Source: Candolleomyces eurysporus | Lineage: Eukaryota; Basidiomycota; Agaricomycetes; Agaricales; Psathyrellaceae | Assembly (NCBI GenBank): GCA_027579435.1 | Contig: JANBPK010001214.1 | Coordinates: forward strand, 1-64,000 | Reading direction: 5' to 3' | DNA: 64,000 nt | Part shown: piece by piece, positions 45,461 to 56,127 of the stretch | Position numbering within the stretch: the stretch's first letter is position 1 | How the letters are laid out: each line of letters starts with the position of its first letter | The notes under the pieces: model-generated | The model's input: the letters and a program-made list of their open reading frames with translations, nothing else | Databases searched by the model: none | What the model was told of the DNA's origin: nothing | Position numbers and translations under genes: made by a program

Positions 45461-47140
45461 AATCACTTGTAGGTCCAGCAAGACAGAATGATCCTGGAAT
45501 CTGTGATCCCAAGAAGGCCTGATATTCCAATAACTGATTGTGTACAGGGAACCAGTTCAACAGTGAAGATAATTTTGCAGGAATGGGAGAGATTGAGTAT
45601 GATTAAGTGTTCACATAGACAGGCCATCAAGGTCATTGATCTGAAGAATATAAGAGAGCTGTTCCATTGGTGTTGAGATTTAGGAGACATGACATGATAT
45701 GAGAAATTGATAATACATCCAAAATGCAAAGACACAGGAATAATGAACCAAAAAGTAAAGAAAAAAAAGATGAGGATGAGAAGCAGATACAGGAATCCAA
45801 TGGCATATGGTTTAGCTTTAAATGCAAGGGAAAGTGTGAACTGGGTTGAGTCTAAAACCTGATGTGATAAATGATTCAAAGTGTTGTGGTAAGAGGGACT
45901 GTGAATGTTTGAGTGGGAGAAAGGTAACATACATAGCAGAGTCCTGCAGTTTGCATGGTGATTGTGGCAGATGTGGTCATCATTCCAGTACTTCTTCAAC
46001 TGTGGTGCAGCGTTGGCAAAAGAGAATGAAGGGCAGGGCAGGTGGTACACACATCTTGACTTGTTGAGAGATGGGTGTGAAATGGAATCACCAGCAGATG
46101 ATTGTTGTTGGCTACCAAGCCTCTGATTGCTCTGAAAAATGGAGAAGTTGGGTCATGGGACATTCAAGTTCATGGAGAAGCTGGAGAAGCAGACTTACTT
46201 GCTATGCAACAGATGAGCTGAATAGCAAAAAATTCAGGTTGATTGGGAGGCAGACTTACAAACTATACAACAGATGAGCTGAATGGCAAGAAATTCAGGT
46301 TCACAGGAAAGCAGAATTACAAACTATACAGCAGATGAGCTGAATGGCAAGAAATTCAGGTTCATGAGAAAGCACACTTACTCCCTATACAACAAATGAG
46401 CTGAATGGCAAGAAATTCAGGTTCATGAGGAAGCANACTTACNNCCTATACANCAGATGNGCTGAATGGCCAGAAATTCAGGTTCATGAGGAAGCAGANT
46501 TACTCGCTATACAACAGATGAGCTGAATGGCCAGAAATTCAGGTTCATGAGCAAGCAGACTTACTTTCTATACAAAAGAGGAGTTGAATCTGAGAAATTC
46601 AGGTTTGTGAAGATCTCAAGGAAGTGGACTTACCATCTACGGACGAAGATTTTTCCATGGAACCGAGCAAATCCAGATTGGATATTCCCCAGGGTTGATG
46701 AATGAAACAGAAGCCATGCACCGGTGTCCCATGAGTGGGAATGCCCGCTCAGCAAACTCAATACTGTGCCTACCTCGATCTCACTGGTTCTCAAATGACG
46801 AAAATGGATTATTTCGTGTCCTTCCTCATTTGGATTGCGATCTGTTTCGTTTCGCTCGGCAGGGACTGTAAACCGGGTATTGCACGCTCGACTGTCGCCT
46901 TTACAATCAGCGCCTCTCCGCCTCCTGCTCACTAATTTAGTCTTGGATTCACGCACCAGACAAGCCACCCCTCGTCCAAATACGTCCCAATATCCGTCTT
47001 TCCACATTTTGGACAATATTTTGATAGGCCTTCGTTCCATTGCCGCTCTACCATCATGCTCATAATTAGCTCCTTCCCCACCAACATCATGCCATTCCAG
47101 TCCTGAGCATTGACCAATGCCCCATTCAAATGTGTGATGC
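45460..47140. repeat. Left copy of a duplicated block (see 51130-52520)
   Basis: The order is the same in both copies. From left to right: TTTGAGT(G)GAGAAA-type flank, repeat sequence with GAAATTCAGGTTCATGA, then the 3' end of the ULD-domain gene. The left copy is more AT-rich, with C/G positions of the right copy often replaced by T/A. Confidence 0.65.
46148..46630 (-). repeat. 61-bp tandem array; every unit carries splice donor and acceptor
   Basis: Units start near 46148, 46209, 46270, 46331, 46392, 46453, 46513 and 46574, with period 61. Read on the minus strand, a unit holds GTAAGTCTGC..., an ACCTGAATTTC branch-like site, TTGCCATTCAG, then about 19 bp (CTCATCTGTTGTATAG..) before the next GTAAGT. 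This looks like a 42-nt intron plus a 19-nt microexon. Most units keep both splice sites. Several Ns fall in the array, as expected for a collapsed or ambiguous repeat. Confidence 0.8.
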
Positions 47141-47913
47141 AATAACGTTCCTCCGATACGCGCCTTTCACCTACCTTTCCTCGGAAATGGGCGACCAAGA
47201 TGCGATGTAAGTCCTGATTATGGTCAATCACGATGAGAAAAAATACTGAGAGACACGTGAATATCTGCTACCTCGTAGGTAGCCACAATAGACAAAGGGA
47301 GGGTCAAGGTTTCGTCCAGCGCATCGGTGATTATCAACGCGTTCGCATCGCTGTAGCCCACAGTTCTTGGGAGCCTTCGACTAAAGAATCCTTCAATGCA
47401 TATTAGCAAGAGTCCATACTACGGGAGCAAAGTCCTACCTCGTGCAGCGGCGTGTTGATAGATAATCAAGTTTCCTGCCACGTTGTTGAACGTCGCTCCG
47501 TCGCCAATGGAGAAGTTGCTGCAATCTGACAACATCTGAGCGCCAGGGGGCGCAGCCCCAAACACTGGTGGGAGCCTTATCAATTACTGTCTCCGTAGAC
47601 GAGCAAGTGTCCTTGCCTCGACGTTGAACATCTCGGGGTCTCAGAGATGGAACGACCGCGCCCACGTCCCCGCTCTGGTCCCGTGGTGGATGTTCAATGT
47701 GTTCAATGGTCGGGGATGCAGGCTCTGACAGTGTTCGCAGCCAATTTAATCAGTCTGTTGCTATAAAATAACATTCGGATGCTCACGCCGATTTTCACTG
47801 GGCGGTTTGCCAGCATCCTTGCCTTGGCGCGCAAAACCTCGGCTAATCCATGACAGAAAGGAGAAGAGCCAACTCTCGCCCTCGCGCGTAGGTGGGTTGC
47901 CAGTATGATCCAT
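46624..47913 (-). CDS. Protein with ubiquitin-like (ULD) domain and CPKCG motif
   Basis: Exon 1 (47913-47787) encodes MDHTGNPPTREGESW and a WLFSFLSWISR segment. A second region (about 47735-47450) is Pro/Arg-rich and then, in a shifted frame, gives a LSDCSNFSIGDGATFNNV motif common before ULD domains in basidiomycete proteins. Exons near 47390-47280 and 47218-46960 encode DANALIITDALDETLTLP, a LVAHFRGK segment and a DWNGMMLVGKELIMSM strand, i.e. a ULD-type ubiquitin-like domain, then KYCPKCGKTDIG. The second zinc-ligand pair expected after it is missing. Later exons (46950-46630) end at GTAAGT by the 61-bp array. The exon 2 frame change leaves the model incomplete. The role is probably as an interaction module in signalling; this is inference. 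Confidence 0.6.
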
Positions 47914-49634
47914 GTCAAGATGGTGTTTGGTGGTTGGGGAAGAGAAGAGAGACACTTGGGAGAAGCGTGTACCTGGTTGTGACGAAAGATGCCCGTCAGG
48001 TACGAGGCAGCCTGCAGGTGTTGGTTGTTGGTGATATGCACAGTCGTTCGATCGATCGAGTGGCTAGGCACTGATCTGACGATTCGCACCACGGCGAGAC
48101 AAATGAAACCTCCCGGAGGTTTCGGTATGCTCACGAGGCCAAGAAGCGACTGACTGGACTATTCGTTGTATTCATTCGATCAGATATTCCAGCCAATGAA
48201 GATCCGGGGTCTATGGAGGGCTTAGGGAGGTCGTAGCGGGCAATGAGCCACCGGCGAGCTTCGTCGCAACAGAGAAAAAGAGAAAGAGACTGAGACCTTG
48301 AAAGCGGAGAGTGAGACCGTAACCGTGCATGCGTGCACGTACAATCCATGCGTTCGCCGCGGGGGGCAGAAGGATCGCGCCTGTTGCTCCTCGATCGCCC
48401 GACCTTCATTGAACTTGTGTAAACATTGTTTGAACTACGACTAAATGCAAAATCGTAGACGTTTTCCTTTTTTTNCTCGACGTGCGCCCTTCCTTATATA
48501 AGATGCCGCATTAAGCATTAATCCAAATCACACGCCTGAGGTTCGCCGTTGGAGCTCATAGGTGGGGGCTCAAATTCCCAGTTACGCGTGCCTTGCCTCA
48601 GTATCTTCATCCCCTTAAAAATTGCAGTTTCTGACTGCACGTACACCCATCCAGATTGTAAGATTCTCATGGTTGCAATGGTAGATAGGTGCATGTTATA
48701 TTTGAGGGAAGATAGGATGACACTCTAAACTGTCATTAGCGGTGGAGCAAAGCTCAACCTCCAAGCTCAACCACCACGGCGCCGCGAAGGCGTCATGTTG
48801 CCATTTTTGGTGGCTTACTCAGGAAAGGGGCAGAGCCAGAAAAAATGGAAAACGTTTACGATTTTGCATTTAGCTGTAATACATTGTGAAAGGCCTCACG
48901 TTCCCAATCGATAGTGAGTTGAAACTCCGAAGACATATGTAAACCTCGAGGCATGACACCATTCCGCAGACTTCCCATCCTCGACACAACCCCAGGGGCA
49001 CATCTGGCGAGTTTTCCACGTGTTGCGTGGCTCGGTGCTCCCTGAACGCTGGCGTGAATGTAAGGTCTCATCTGGAAAGTAACAGAACGCCAAGAGGGAG
49101 GCGAAGTTAACAAAGTGACCGATGCAACGGGGAATGTCGCATATAGAGGGAATTGCTCTAGACTGAAAGAATCATCGGTGAGGAGTGCAAGATGAGGTGA
49201 GTCGGCCTTGATGATACCGGTAACCAAGCAGGTCCAAGCAATCGATAATGGGAATATAGAGAGGCGAGCTCGAGGTCAGGAACCGCACGTCGGGACTTGC
49301 TGGTGTGGGCAACTGACCTTTATGCCGCTCACCCGAGGGTTATGGCTGCGGACGGAAGCAAGAGCAGCAGAAGCAACGACGACACTTTAGCGGTTCTGCT
49401 GCACGGTGTTGGCTCTAGGAATTTATTGCTCGTCCAAATACCTGCTCAAAGAGAAGGGATAAGCGTGATAGCCTTTGTATACAGAGTCTGGAGACTGCGG
49501 GAGTGAGAACAAGCAGACGTTGACCGCCTGATCATCGCCGCATGGGGACAGAGCGATGTAGGACAAAATCATTAGCCTCTGCTGCGGTGGGCTCGTGCGG
49601 TTCCTTGACTGATCGACTGATTTCCTGTTTTACA
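47914..49634. other. Region without a supported gene
   Basis: It contains a T-run with an N at 48475 and possible promoter sequence for the ULD gene. The minus frame at 48856-49227 has no motif. Confidence 0.4.
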
Positions 49635-50061
49635 GTGGCCTCACAACACCGGTCCTATGATCACCTACCTCGCCGACTGTGGAAACGTTCCATGCAGCGA
49701 ATTCGATTCTACCAAAGCCAGGTGGTTCAAGATTCATCAGGTTGGAAAGAAGCCGAATGGTGGTGAATGGTTCCAAGCCGACCTCAGTACGCATCCTTCT
49801 TTCTATCTATCATTACAAGCAACTGATCAACTGCTACAGTGCAAGGCGGCAAAGTGAGTGCCAAGCTCCCCGAGAACATCAGGCAACGGCAACGGCAACT
49901 CGGGATCGTCCTCTGGCCCCAAGAAGACCTGCAGGCTCAAGAAGAACGCGAGCAACTCCGCTGCCGCCGCTGCTTCCACCGGGGAGGTCTGCCCCCGCCA
50001 TATCAGCCGTATTATGCGCAGGTTGGCGTTTGAGGGGCTCGATGCTCACCACAGCTCGTGA
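49635..50061 (+). pseudogene. AA9 lytic polysaccharide monooxygenase relic with basic C-terminal tail
   Basis: After a TTTTACAG acceptor the sequence encodes WPHNTGPMITYLADC and then STKARWFKIHQVG and GEWFQADL, the central AA9 core (copper-binding His in the H-x-GP region). After an intron (GTACGC...CTACAG) it gives GGKVSAKLPENI, then jumps to a Gly/Ser linker and a KKTCRLKK...RHISRIMRRL tail ending at TGA. The N-terminal His exon(s) and the block normally following PxxI (YLLRHEIIALH...QFYPSCAQ) are missing, so the enzyme cannot be active. AA9 enzymes oxidatively cleave cellulose. The basic tail occurs in some basidiomycete AA9s. Confidence 0.7.
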
Positions 50062-51129
50062 TTGATTCACCCGCTTTGGCTTCCTTCTTTCACTTCTTTT
50101 TTTTTTTTTTNGTTCTTTCTCCTCGACGATGAGATGATGCCCTGCGATGACATAAAACGACCCTTTCCACGACCCGCACTTTGTACTACCACCACCACCA
50201 CTCGCATCGCATCGCATCGTTGTCACGCTCATCGCATTTTTTTCGGACGTTGATCGTCCTACGAGGCATTCATTTCGCTCTCTCTCTAACTTAGCATCTC
50301 GGGAAGCTAAATATACTTTACTGCCTATCTATCTATCCCGCTCACGGTCTCTATGTGTATATTACTGACTTCTTAGCTAGACTGGGAGTTGTACTTGTAT
50401 GATATCATATACGACTTGCATTGCATTATATAGAAGCTGGATGAATAAAATTGGAACGAATTTATCGCAACCTTTCCTCGATTGATCTTGGTGATATGAC
50501 AGAGCTACGCACATACATAAGTGCCACCGCCGCAGGGGTGGTGGGTGCTTGATCGTCAATACCTACAACCCGAAATGTGAATGAATGTACCCTTCGCAAA
50601 TCCAACAGGCGGCGTATAACCAGCGACAGCCTGTATTCGCGTTGTTGTGACCTCAACGTAAACAGCCTCAGTCTGCATGGTTGAACCAGCAGTACCTCCA
50701 ACCACGCCAAAACGATAGCAGTGGAGGCAGAGGTGACGGTGGACATGGAGGTGAAGAATACTGAGAGTTGTATAGCTCGTGGACGGGTCGACCTGAGGCA
50801 ATTTGATGCTGGAGCTCTTTCCTTTCATGACCCTTTTTCGTCGGATTCTATTTTCTCTTTACTACCCACACTCTTACACGCATACGTGCTTGCTCGCTTT
50901 GTTCATGTCGGCATTGAACGCTCATTTTTTNCTTATTTTTTTTTTCCTTTGTCTGCTTGACTCTCAGGAAAATTGACCGGTATGTTGTGATGTCACCGGT
51001 TGAGTTGGGAGTCGATCGGGCAGTGGTGTTTGACTAGCTCGCTTCCGGGAAAGTTCAAAAAGTCGTTGGCTCTTCCATTTGCGATCCCGGGACCTATGCT
51101 ATTTGCCTAACACTTGAATGATCAGAGTG
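50062..51129. other. Region without a supported gene
   Basis: T-rich runs with Ns at 50111 and 50931 and an ATCGC/CACCAC microrepeat near 50195. No gene. Confidence 0.45.
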
Positions 51130-52520
51130 CAAGTTGAAGAGAGGCGAATTCAAAACCAGTCCAAGGACAGCCAATGTAGTCTATCAAACGTGACGGCTTG
51201 CGCATGGACACGATGCTTGCCGTCTCCCATTACTGCAGTTTGTCGCGTTTCCAGAACGGCGTGGTGTTCGATCGAACGTGGACTGATACATAAGTAAAAA
51301 ACTAGAATGGTCCGGATACAGACAACTCGGAAGACGTAACATGAGATGGTAAATAGATAAGACATCCAAAACAAAACGACACAGAAAGAATCAACCGGGA
51401 GGTGGGAAAGTGATGATAGAAATGAAACATAGCTGCAAGCATCGGATTCAATTGGTAGGTAGCAAAGCACGCAGGCACTTGACAGCGCAGCTTTGAGTGC
51501 AAGGAGAAGTGTAGACTGGTTGAGTTTGAGGCCTGATAGGATGATCAAGTCAGCATGGCACAGTGGGAGAAACCATGAATGTTTGAGTGAGAAACGGCTC
51601 ATTACTTGTTTACTTCTTCAACTATAGCACAGGATGATTGAGGGAATAAAAGGCAGGGGCATTGCTACACACTTCTTGCCTGCCAGAATGTGGAACTGGC
51701 ATAGAATATGGAACCGGCATAGAATGTAGAACTGGCGTAGGGAAACTGACACAAGATTGTTGTCGTGCGGACACATACAAATGATGCTTAGAGATGAATC
51801 AGCGGAATCGTAAAAAATACAGGCTGATGGCAAGAAATTCAGGTTCATGAGAAACCAGATATACGTTTTATACAACAGATGAGCTGAACAGCCAGAAATT
51901 CAGGTTCATGAAGGAGCAGACTTACAAGCTATACAACAAATGGGTTGGATGGCTAGAAATTCACATTTGTGGATTGTGGGGAGGTAGACTTACCTTCTAT
52001 GAACAAGGATTTTTTCAAGGAACCGGGCAAATTCGTCCGGATCCATCCATGAATAAGGATGAATAAGGATGGTCGAGCCAGATTGAGTATTCCGCAGGGT
52101 TAATTAACGAGTCGGAAGTCATGCACCGGTTGCCGATGATTGTGAGCGGCGTCTCGGGAGACTCGACATTGTGCCCACCTTGACGTCAATGGCTCTCAAA
52201 CGAAAATCGATTGTTTCATTTGGATCGCACATGAAAGGGAGACTATAAGTTGCGTTCTGCCCCGTCGACTGCCGCCTTTACAATCAGCACCTCTTCTCCT
52301 CCGGGTGATGAAGTTAGTCCTGAATTCACGCACTAGACAAGCCACCCTTCGTTCAAAAAGGTCCCGAGTGCCGTCTTTCCACATTTTGGACAATACTTTG
52401 CCGGGTCTTCGTTCCATGGTATCGTGCTTATAATCAGCTCCTTCCCCATCGACGTCACGTCATTCCAATCCCGAGCATTGACCAACGTCCCATTTAAACA
52501 CGTGATACAATAGCACTCCT
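51130..52520. repeat. Right, partial copy of the ULD-gene block
   Basis: It matches 45460-47140 in order. It contains two to three diverged 61-bp-type units (51830-52000, with GTAAGT and CAG sites on the minus strand) and minus-strand coding for YCITCLNGTLVNARDWN, GKELII and KYCPKCGKTALGT (52500-52330). Similarity ends near 52520, close to the proposed Helitron end. The copy is less AT-rich than the left one. Confidence 0.65.
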
Positions 52521-52576
52521 CCAAGACTTTGGTAGCGGGCCGTTGCAAGGCACGGCAGTACGAGTCTTTACGTCTT

Positions 52577-54940
52577 TTATAATGACAGCCTTGCATATAT
52601 CATGAATACTATATTTCTGCCCTTTGCTTTTGTCAGCCAGCTGTTGCTGCTGCCTGCATTGATATGGCCTTCATACTCACATCTCCGGCCCATGGTTGCT
52701 CCATCATTGAACCACACCTGGCCCCTTGGGTCTATAACACGGCATGTAAAGTGGCCTGAGCCATGATAAATTATTCCTCTCAAGGTGTAAATGGCCCAAC
52801 TGTTTGCCTGAGTAAGTCTGATAGACTGCTCGGGATTCACCATCTGGTTTACACACTCAAATGCCATAATGGGTACCAGTTCATCGCATGCCAACTGTAT
52901 GCTCATGAGCCTGAAGTTTGGGCATGTGTTGCAGGTACGCTCTGACAGGGTCTCTTCTGCATATATCAGCCTGCTGGTTGGGACTTCTTTGCCATGTTGA
53001 CCTCTTCCAACCGTGTTACTTGCACCAAGTACAGTACTCATCCGTAGCTTAAACCTGGGATCTGCTCCTCTGTATCCACATGTGGTGCATTTGAGCCATG
53101 TCTGGCCGATTCTTCGGTCTGTTAGCAATGCCACTACAAGTTCCTCCATGGATACAAAAACCCTCCCCATGGGAAATTTTTCAGGGCTCTGGGTAAGTAA
53201 AGCATATCGCAACATGTTGCGGCCCTGCTCAAAGGAGCATATGCCATCTGCTACCTGACTGAGTATGTTGGACAGGTTGGCCATATTGTCTGATACAGCA
53301 TTAAACATGTTGGCCCAGTACACAGGATTTGAATGCCATATGGAATACAACACAGTCAATAGGGCATCATATCCGCAGCTGTAATTTTCAGAATCCCAGA
53401 TCAGTCCAACTGGGCTACCAGTTTCAAATTGGGTGGGGTTAGAGGCTGTAGTCCTTATTTTCTTGACTGGAGCATCTGGCCTTTCAGGTATGGCACTGAT
53501 GCAGCCCATACTGGACGGGCCTTCTTGTGCATTGGCCGGTTTACTGGGTACTGCATTTTTTGCGATCCTGGGCTTTTTCACCTTGTTTTTTGGGTCTATT
53601 CCAATGTTACCATCCCACATGTAGCTTGGTGCATTGGGATTAAGTATGTCATCATTAGAACTATACTTGATGCCTGGGTGCCAATCTTTTATTCCAAGAC
53701 TAAGGCTGACTGGTGACCATTTGTAAAATGACTGTATCAAAGGATACCTCATATCACCATGCACAGAATTTGGCAGCTTTCTATTGTATTTCAGCTCTGT
53801 TATATGGTCCAGGAGCAAAGTCTCTCGAAATTCTTGCCTCAGAAAGCCTGTTACTGGCTTGGTGATCTTTGTTGTATCAAATGGCTGTACAATCACAGTA
53901 CCATCAGCACATGAGCTCCTTGATATACATGTGTATATGGATTGGTTGTTCTTGCATCTGCTTAGGTCAACCACATTGAAGTCTCTTGTTTTGCCCTGAG
54001 ATGCATAATCAGTCATTGAAAAATTAGGCAGTATGTTTACCTGCTCTCTCTCCACATTTAAAACAGTATCATCTGGTAAATGGCATTTTATAGTATGCTT
54101 TGTCCTGGTTATTGGTACAGTATTAATTGGTAGACCCTCAATGTGAACCTGGCTAGGTGGCTTCACAAGCTCAACATACACTGTATCTAGCCTCTGTGTG
54201 TTGTAATTACCAGGGCTACTGTCCCAGCCTACAACCTTGCCTTCCTGACCTTTTGTAATGCACAATTCTGTTGCATCATTGTGTCTCAAAATCACAGGAA
54301 GGCCAATACACAAACTTATTTTTCCAGGTATGTGCTTGCTGGTATGTGGTTCCAGCTCCCAGATAACATGTTGCAAAGCTGAGGTTAGGCGTGTCTTGCT
54401 GCTATTCTTTCTTCTTTTCCTTTTTCTGCCATCAGTTGAAGGGTCTTCTATGCTCCCTAGAACATCCATGGAATAAAATTGATGCAATGGTTGATTTGTG
54501 TCCATGCTGAACCTGACCACACCAAGCCCATTATATCTGTCTTTGTAGGTGTTCCAGCATGTAATGATTGACACGTTTTTGAATTGAGGCAAGCTTAGAG
54601 AAGTGGGTGTCCACCTCCTGGCTATACGACTGTTCAGGAATTTAATATCTTCAGGTGTACATGCCCCATATCTCATGTTCTCCAGTGCTGTCCGAAGCCT
54701 TGAATCATCTGGCTTGTCAGATGCCTGCCTCATATTTTGCTTAAGGATAACCACAATTGTGAATTGATGCCACAAGAGTTTGCCAATAGCTGTTTGCTGT
54801 GCCCACAATGTGGTAGGGAGAGTATCACTCCCTTTCTTATGTTGGTAGTACAATGGCCTCCCAGAAGTTGGAGGAAGCTGTGCAAAGTCTCCTGCTAAGA
54901 TCATATTGAGGCCTCCAAAAGGCTTGTCATGAGTGTTCAT
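52577..54940 (-). CDS. Helitron helicase C-terminal half fused to a USP/C19-like cysteine-protease region
   Basis: The N-terminal 400 residues complete the PIF1 helicase: LAGDFAQLPP, LKQNMRQ, GLPVILRHNDA, FSMTDYASQGKT and IYTCISRSS. After a Lys/Pro-rich linker, residues about 510-787 resemble a ubiquitin-specific-protease-type fold: GLIWDSENYSCGYDALLTVL (Asn and Cys box), a zinc-ribbon-like CTTCGYRG and CNTC pair, and GHFTCRVIDPRGQVWFNDG (His box and Asp). The stop is at 52577. Helitrons of other lineages carry OTU-type protease domains; here the Cys-box style is nearer C19. Activity is inferred. Confidence 0.72.
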   Translation of the reverse strand: MNTHDKPFGGLNMILAGDFAQLPPTSGRPLYYQHKKGSDTLPTTLWAQQTAIGKLLWHQFTIVVILKQNMRQASDKPDDSRLRTALENMRYGACTPEDIKFLNSRIARRWTPTSLSLPQFKNVSIITCWNTYKDRYNGLGVVRFSMDTNQPLHQFYSMDVLGSIEDPSTDGRKRKRRKNSSKTRLTSALQHVIWELEPHTSKHIPGKISLCIGLPVILRHNDATELCITKGQEGKVVGWDSSPGNYNTQRLDTVYVELVKPPSQVHIEGLPINTVPITRTKHTIKCHLPDDTVLNVEREQVNILPNFSMTDYASQGKTRDFNVVDLSRCKNNQSIYTCISRSSCADGTVIVQPFDTTKITKPVTGFLRQEFRETLLLDHITELKYNRKLPNSVHGDMRYPLIQSFYKWSPVSLSLGIKDWHPGIKYSSNDDILNPNAPSYMWDGNIGIDPKNKVKKPRIAKNAVPSKPANAQEGPSSMGCISAIPERPDAPVKKIRTTASNPTQFETGSPVGLIWDSENYSCGYDALLTVLYSIWHSNPVYWANMFNAVSDNMANLSNILSQVADGICSFEQGRNMLRYALLTQSPEKFPMGRVFVSMEELVVALLTDRRIGQTWLKCTTCGYRGADPRFKLRMSTVLGASNTVGRGQHGKEVPTSRLIYAEETLSERTCNTCPNFRLMSIQLACDELVPIMAFECVNQMVNPEQSIRLTQANSWAIYTLRGIIYHGSGHFTCRVIDPRGQVWFNDGATMGRRCEYEGHINAGSSNSWLTKAKGRNIVFMIYARLSL

Positions 54941-56127
54941 GATTCAGACAACCGAGCACTAATAGAATAGAGTTCATGACATGCTACCATGGATATTTCA
55001 TCAATAAATATGTAGTCCACCCCTTTCAGGCGCTCCTTGGCATCGTTTATAGATGAGGCTGTTGCTTTTCTGGGTGCACCATCTTCATCCTTCCCCCGAC
55101 TCACAACTCCTAACATAGAGTGATAGGTTGAACCATTCAACAAGGCAGCCGCTGTGCCAGTTGGTGCTAATACCACAAATCTGTGTGATTCACCCCTTTT
55201 ACCAAACATCGTAGTTAATGCTCTGATTACTTGTGATTTGCCAGTACCACCCATACCTCCAAGATACATTTTGAGCTGGTCTGGGCTCTCACTAGATGCA
55301 TGGTTGGCAATTATTCTGAAAGCTCTTTTTTGCTCAGTATTTAGATTGAAATCTGCAGTTGTACTGTCAATAATTTGTTGGCTTGCCTCCAATTTGGCCT
55401 TGTATCCATAGTCCAGGTATGTTATGTCAACTACCTTTACCTCTGCAGTCGATGTGTGTGCTGCTAAGCCTGCATTGCTTGGAGCTGCTGTTACACCTTT
55501 GTAGTTCTGCTGTTTCTCTATTAGCACATTCTGCTTTGCTTCTTTGATCACAGATTTCCAGATTGCAGGAGAATTTCTAGAAATGCACATATTGCTTGCT
55601 ACAGAATGTGGGCCACCAATAGAAGGAAGTGCTATAATCCCAGTGGACAGGTCAACAGCATTTTCATCTGATTTCTCAGCACCATTGTCAAAAGCAAGCA
55701 GCTGGCTTTCTGTGGGCATACCACTGTTCAGTTGTTTGGATTCAATAGCTACAACATTCTCTGCTGATCTGGGGCTTGTTTCAAGCCATCCAGTACGGCT
55801 TATCATGCCTTGGGCTTCTTGCATCTGTGCAAGCTTTCTAACTCTCACTGGCCCAAGCAGATAATCTTCTCCAAGCATACCATGATCATCAATACTGGCC
55901 CCAAGGCCTTCCATATAATTCTCTTCATCATCTTCCTTCAAATAGTAGTCATCATCAGTCCAACTGCCCACAGTTCCTCTCAAGCTGGATGCCTTCTTAT
56001 TCATTTGAGCTCTATAGTCATCCCTGGCATCCAGGCATTCATACTTTAAATTGAGATTGGCCATAATTTTTTTTGCTGTAAGGTGCAAACTGATAGGCTT
56101 CAAATGCATCATTCCATAATTCAGCAT
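54937..56127 (-). CDS. Helitron PIF1-type helicase, N-terminal half
   Basis: An open frame with an acidic linker, FNLNTEQKRAFRIIANH, Walker A MYLGGMGGTGKSQ (about 55230-55262), APTGTAAALLNGSTYHS (motif Ia) and Walker B YIFIDEISMV (about 54988-55018). It ends at TGA 54937; the next ORF starts at 54940 in another frame with the continuation NTHDKPFGGLN, so a single-base shift separates the two halves of one protein. Confidence 0.8.
   Translation of the reverse strand: MLNYGMMHLKPISLHLTAKKIMANLNLKYECLDARDDYRAQMNKKASSLRGTVGSWTDDDYYLKEDDEENYMEGLGASIDDHGMLGEDYLLGPVRVRKLAQMQEAQGMISRTGWLETSPRSAENVVAIESKQLNSGMPTESQLLAFDNGAEKSDENAVDLSTGIIALPSIGGPHSVASNMCISRNSPAIWKSVIKEAKQNVLIEKQQNYKGVTAAPSNAGLAAHTSTAEVKVVDITYLDYGYKAKLEASQQIIDSTTADFNLNTEQKRAFRIIANHASSESPDQLKMYLGGMGGTGKSQVIRALTTMFGKRGESHRFVVLAPTGTAAALLNGSTYHSMLGVVSRGKDEDGAPRKATASSINDAKERLKGVDYIFIDEISMVACHELYSISARLSES

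Noticed and set aside
45463..46050. 195-codon minus frame with hydrophobic segments
   Set aside because: The duplicated copy at 51150-51602 does not preserve the protein sequence, so the frame is probably a by-product of AT-rich DNA.
42137..46600. Interpretation of the ORC3 fragment as cargo captured by the Helitron
   Set aside because: No Helitron end is visible left of 42 kb, and the candidate 3' terminus lies at 52533, so the link is unsupported.
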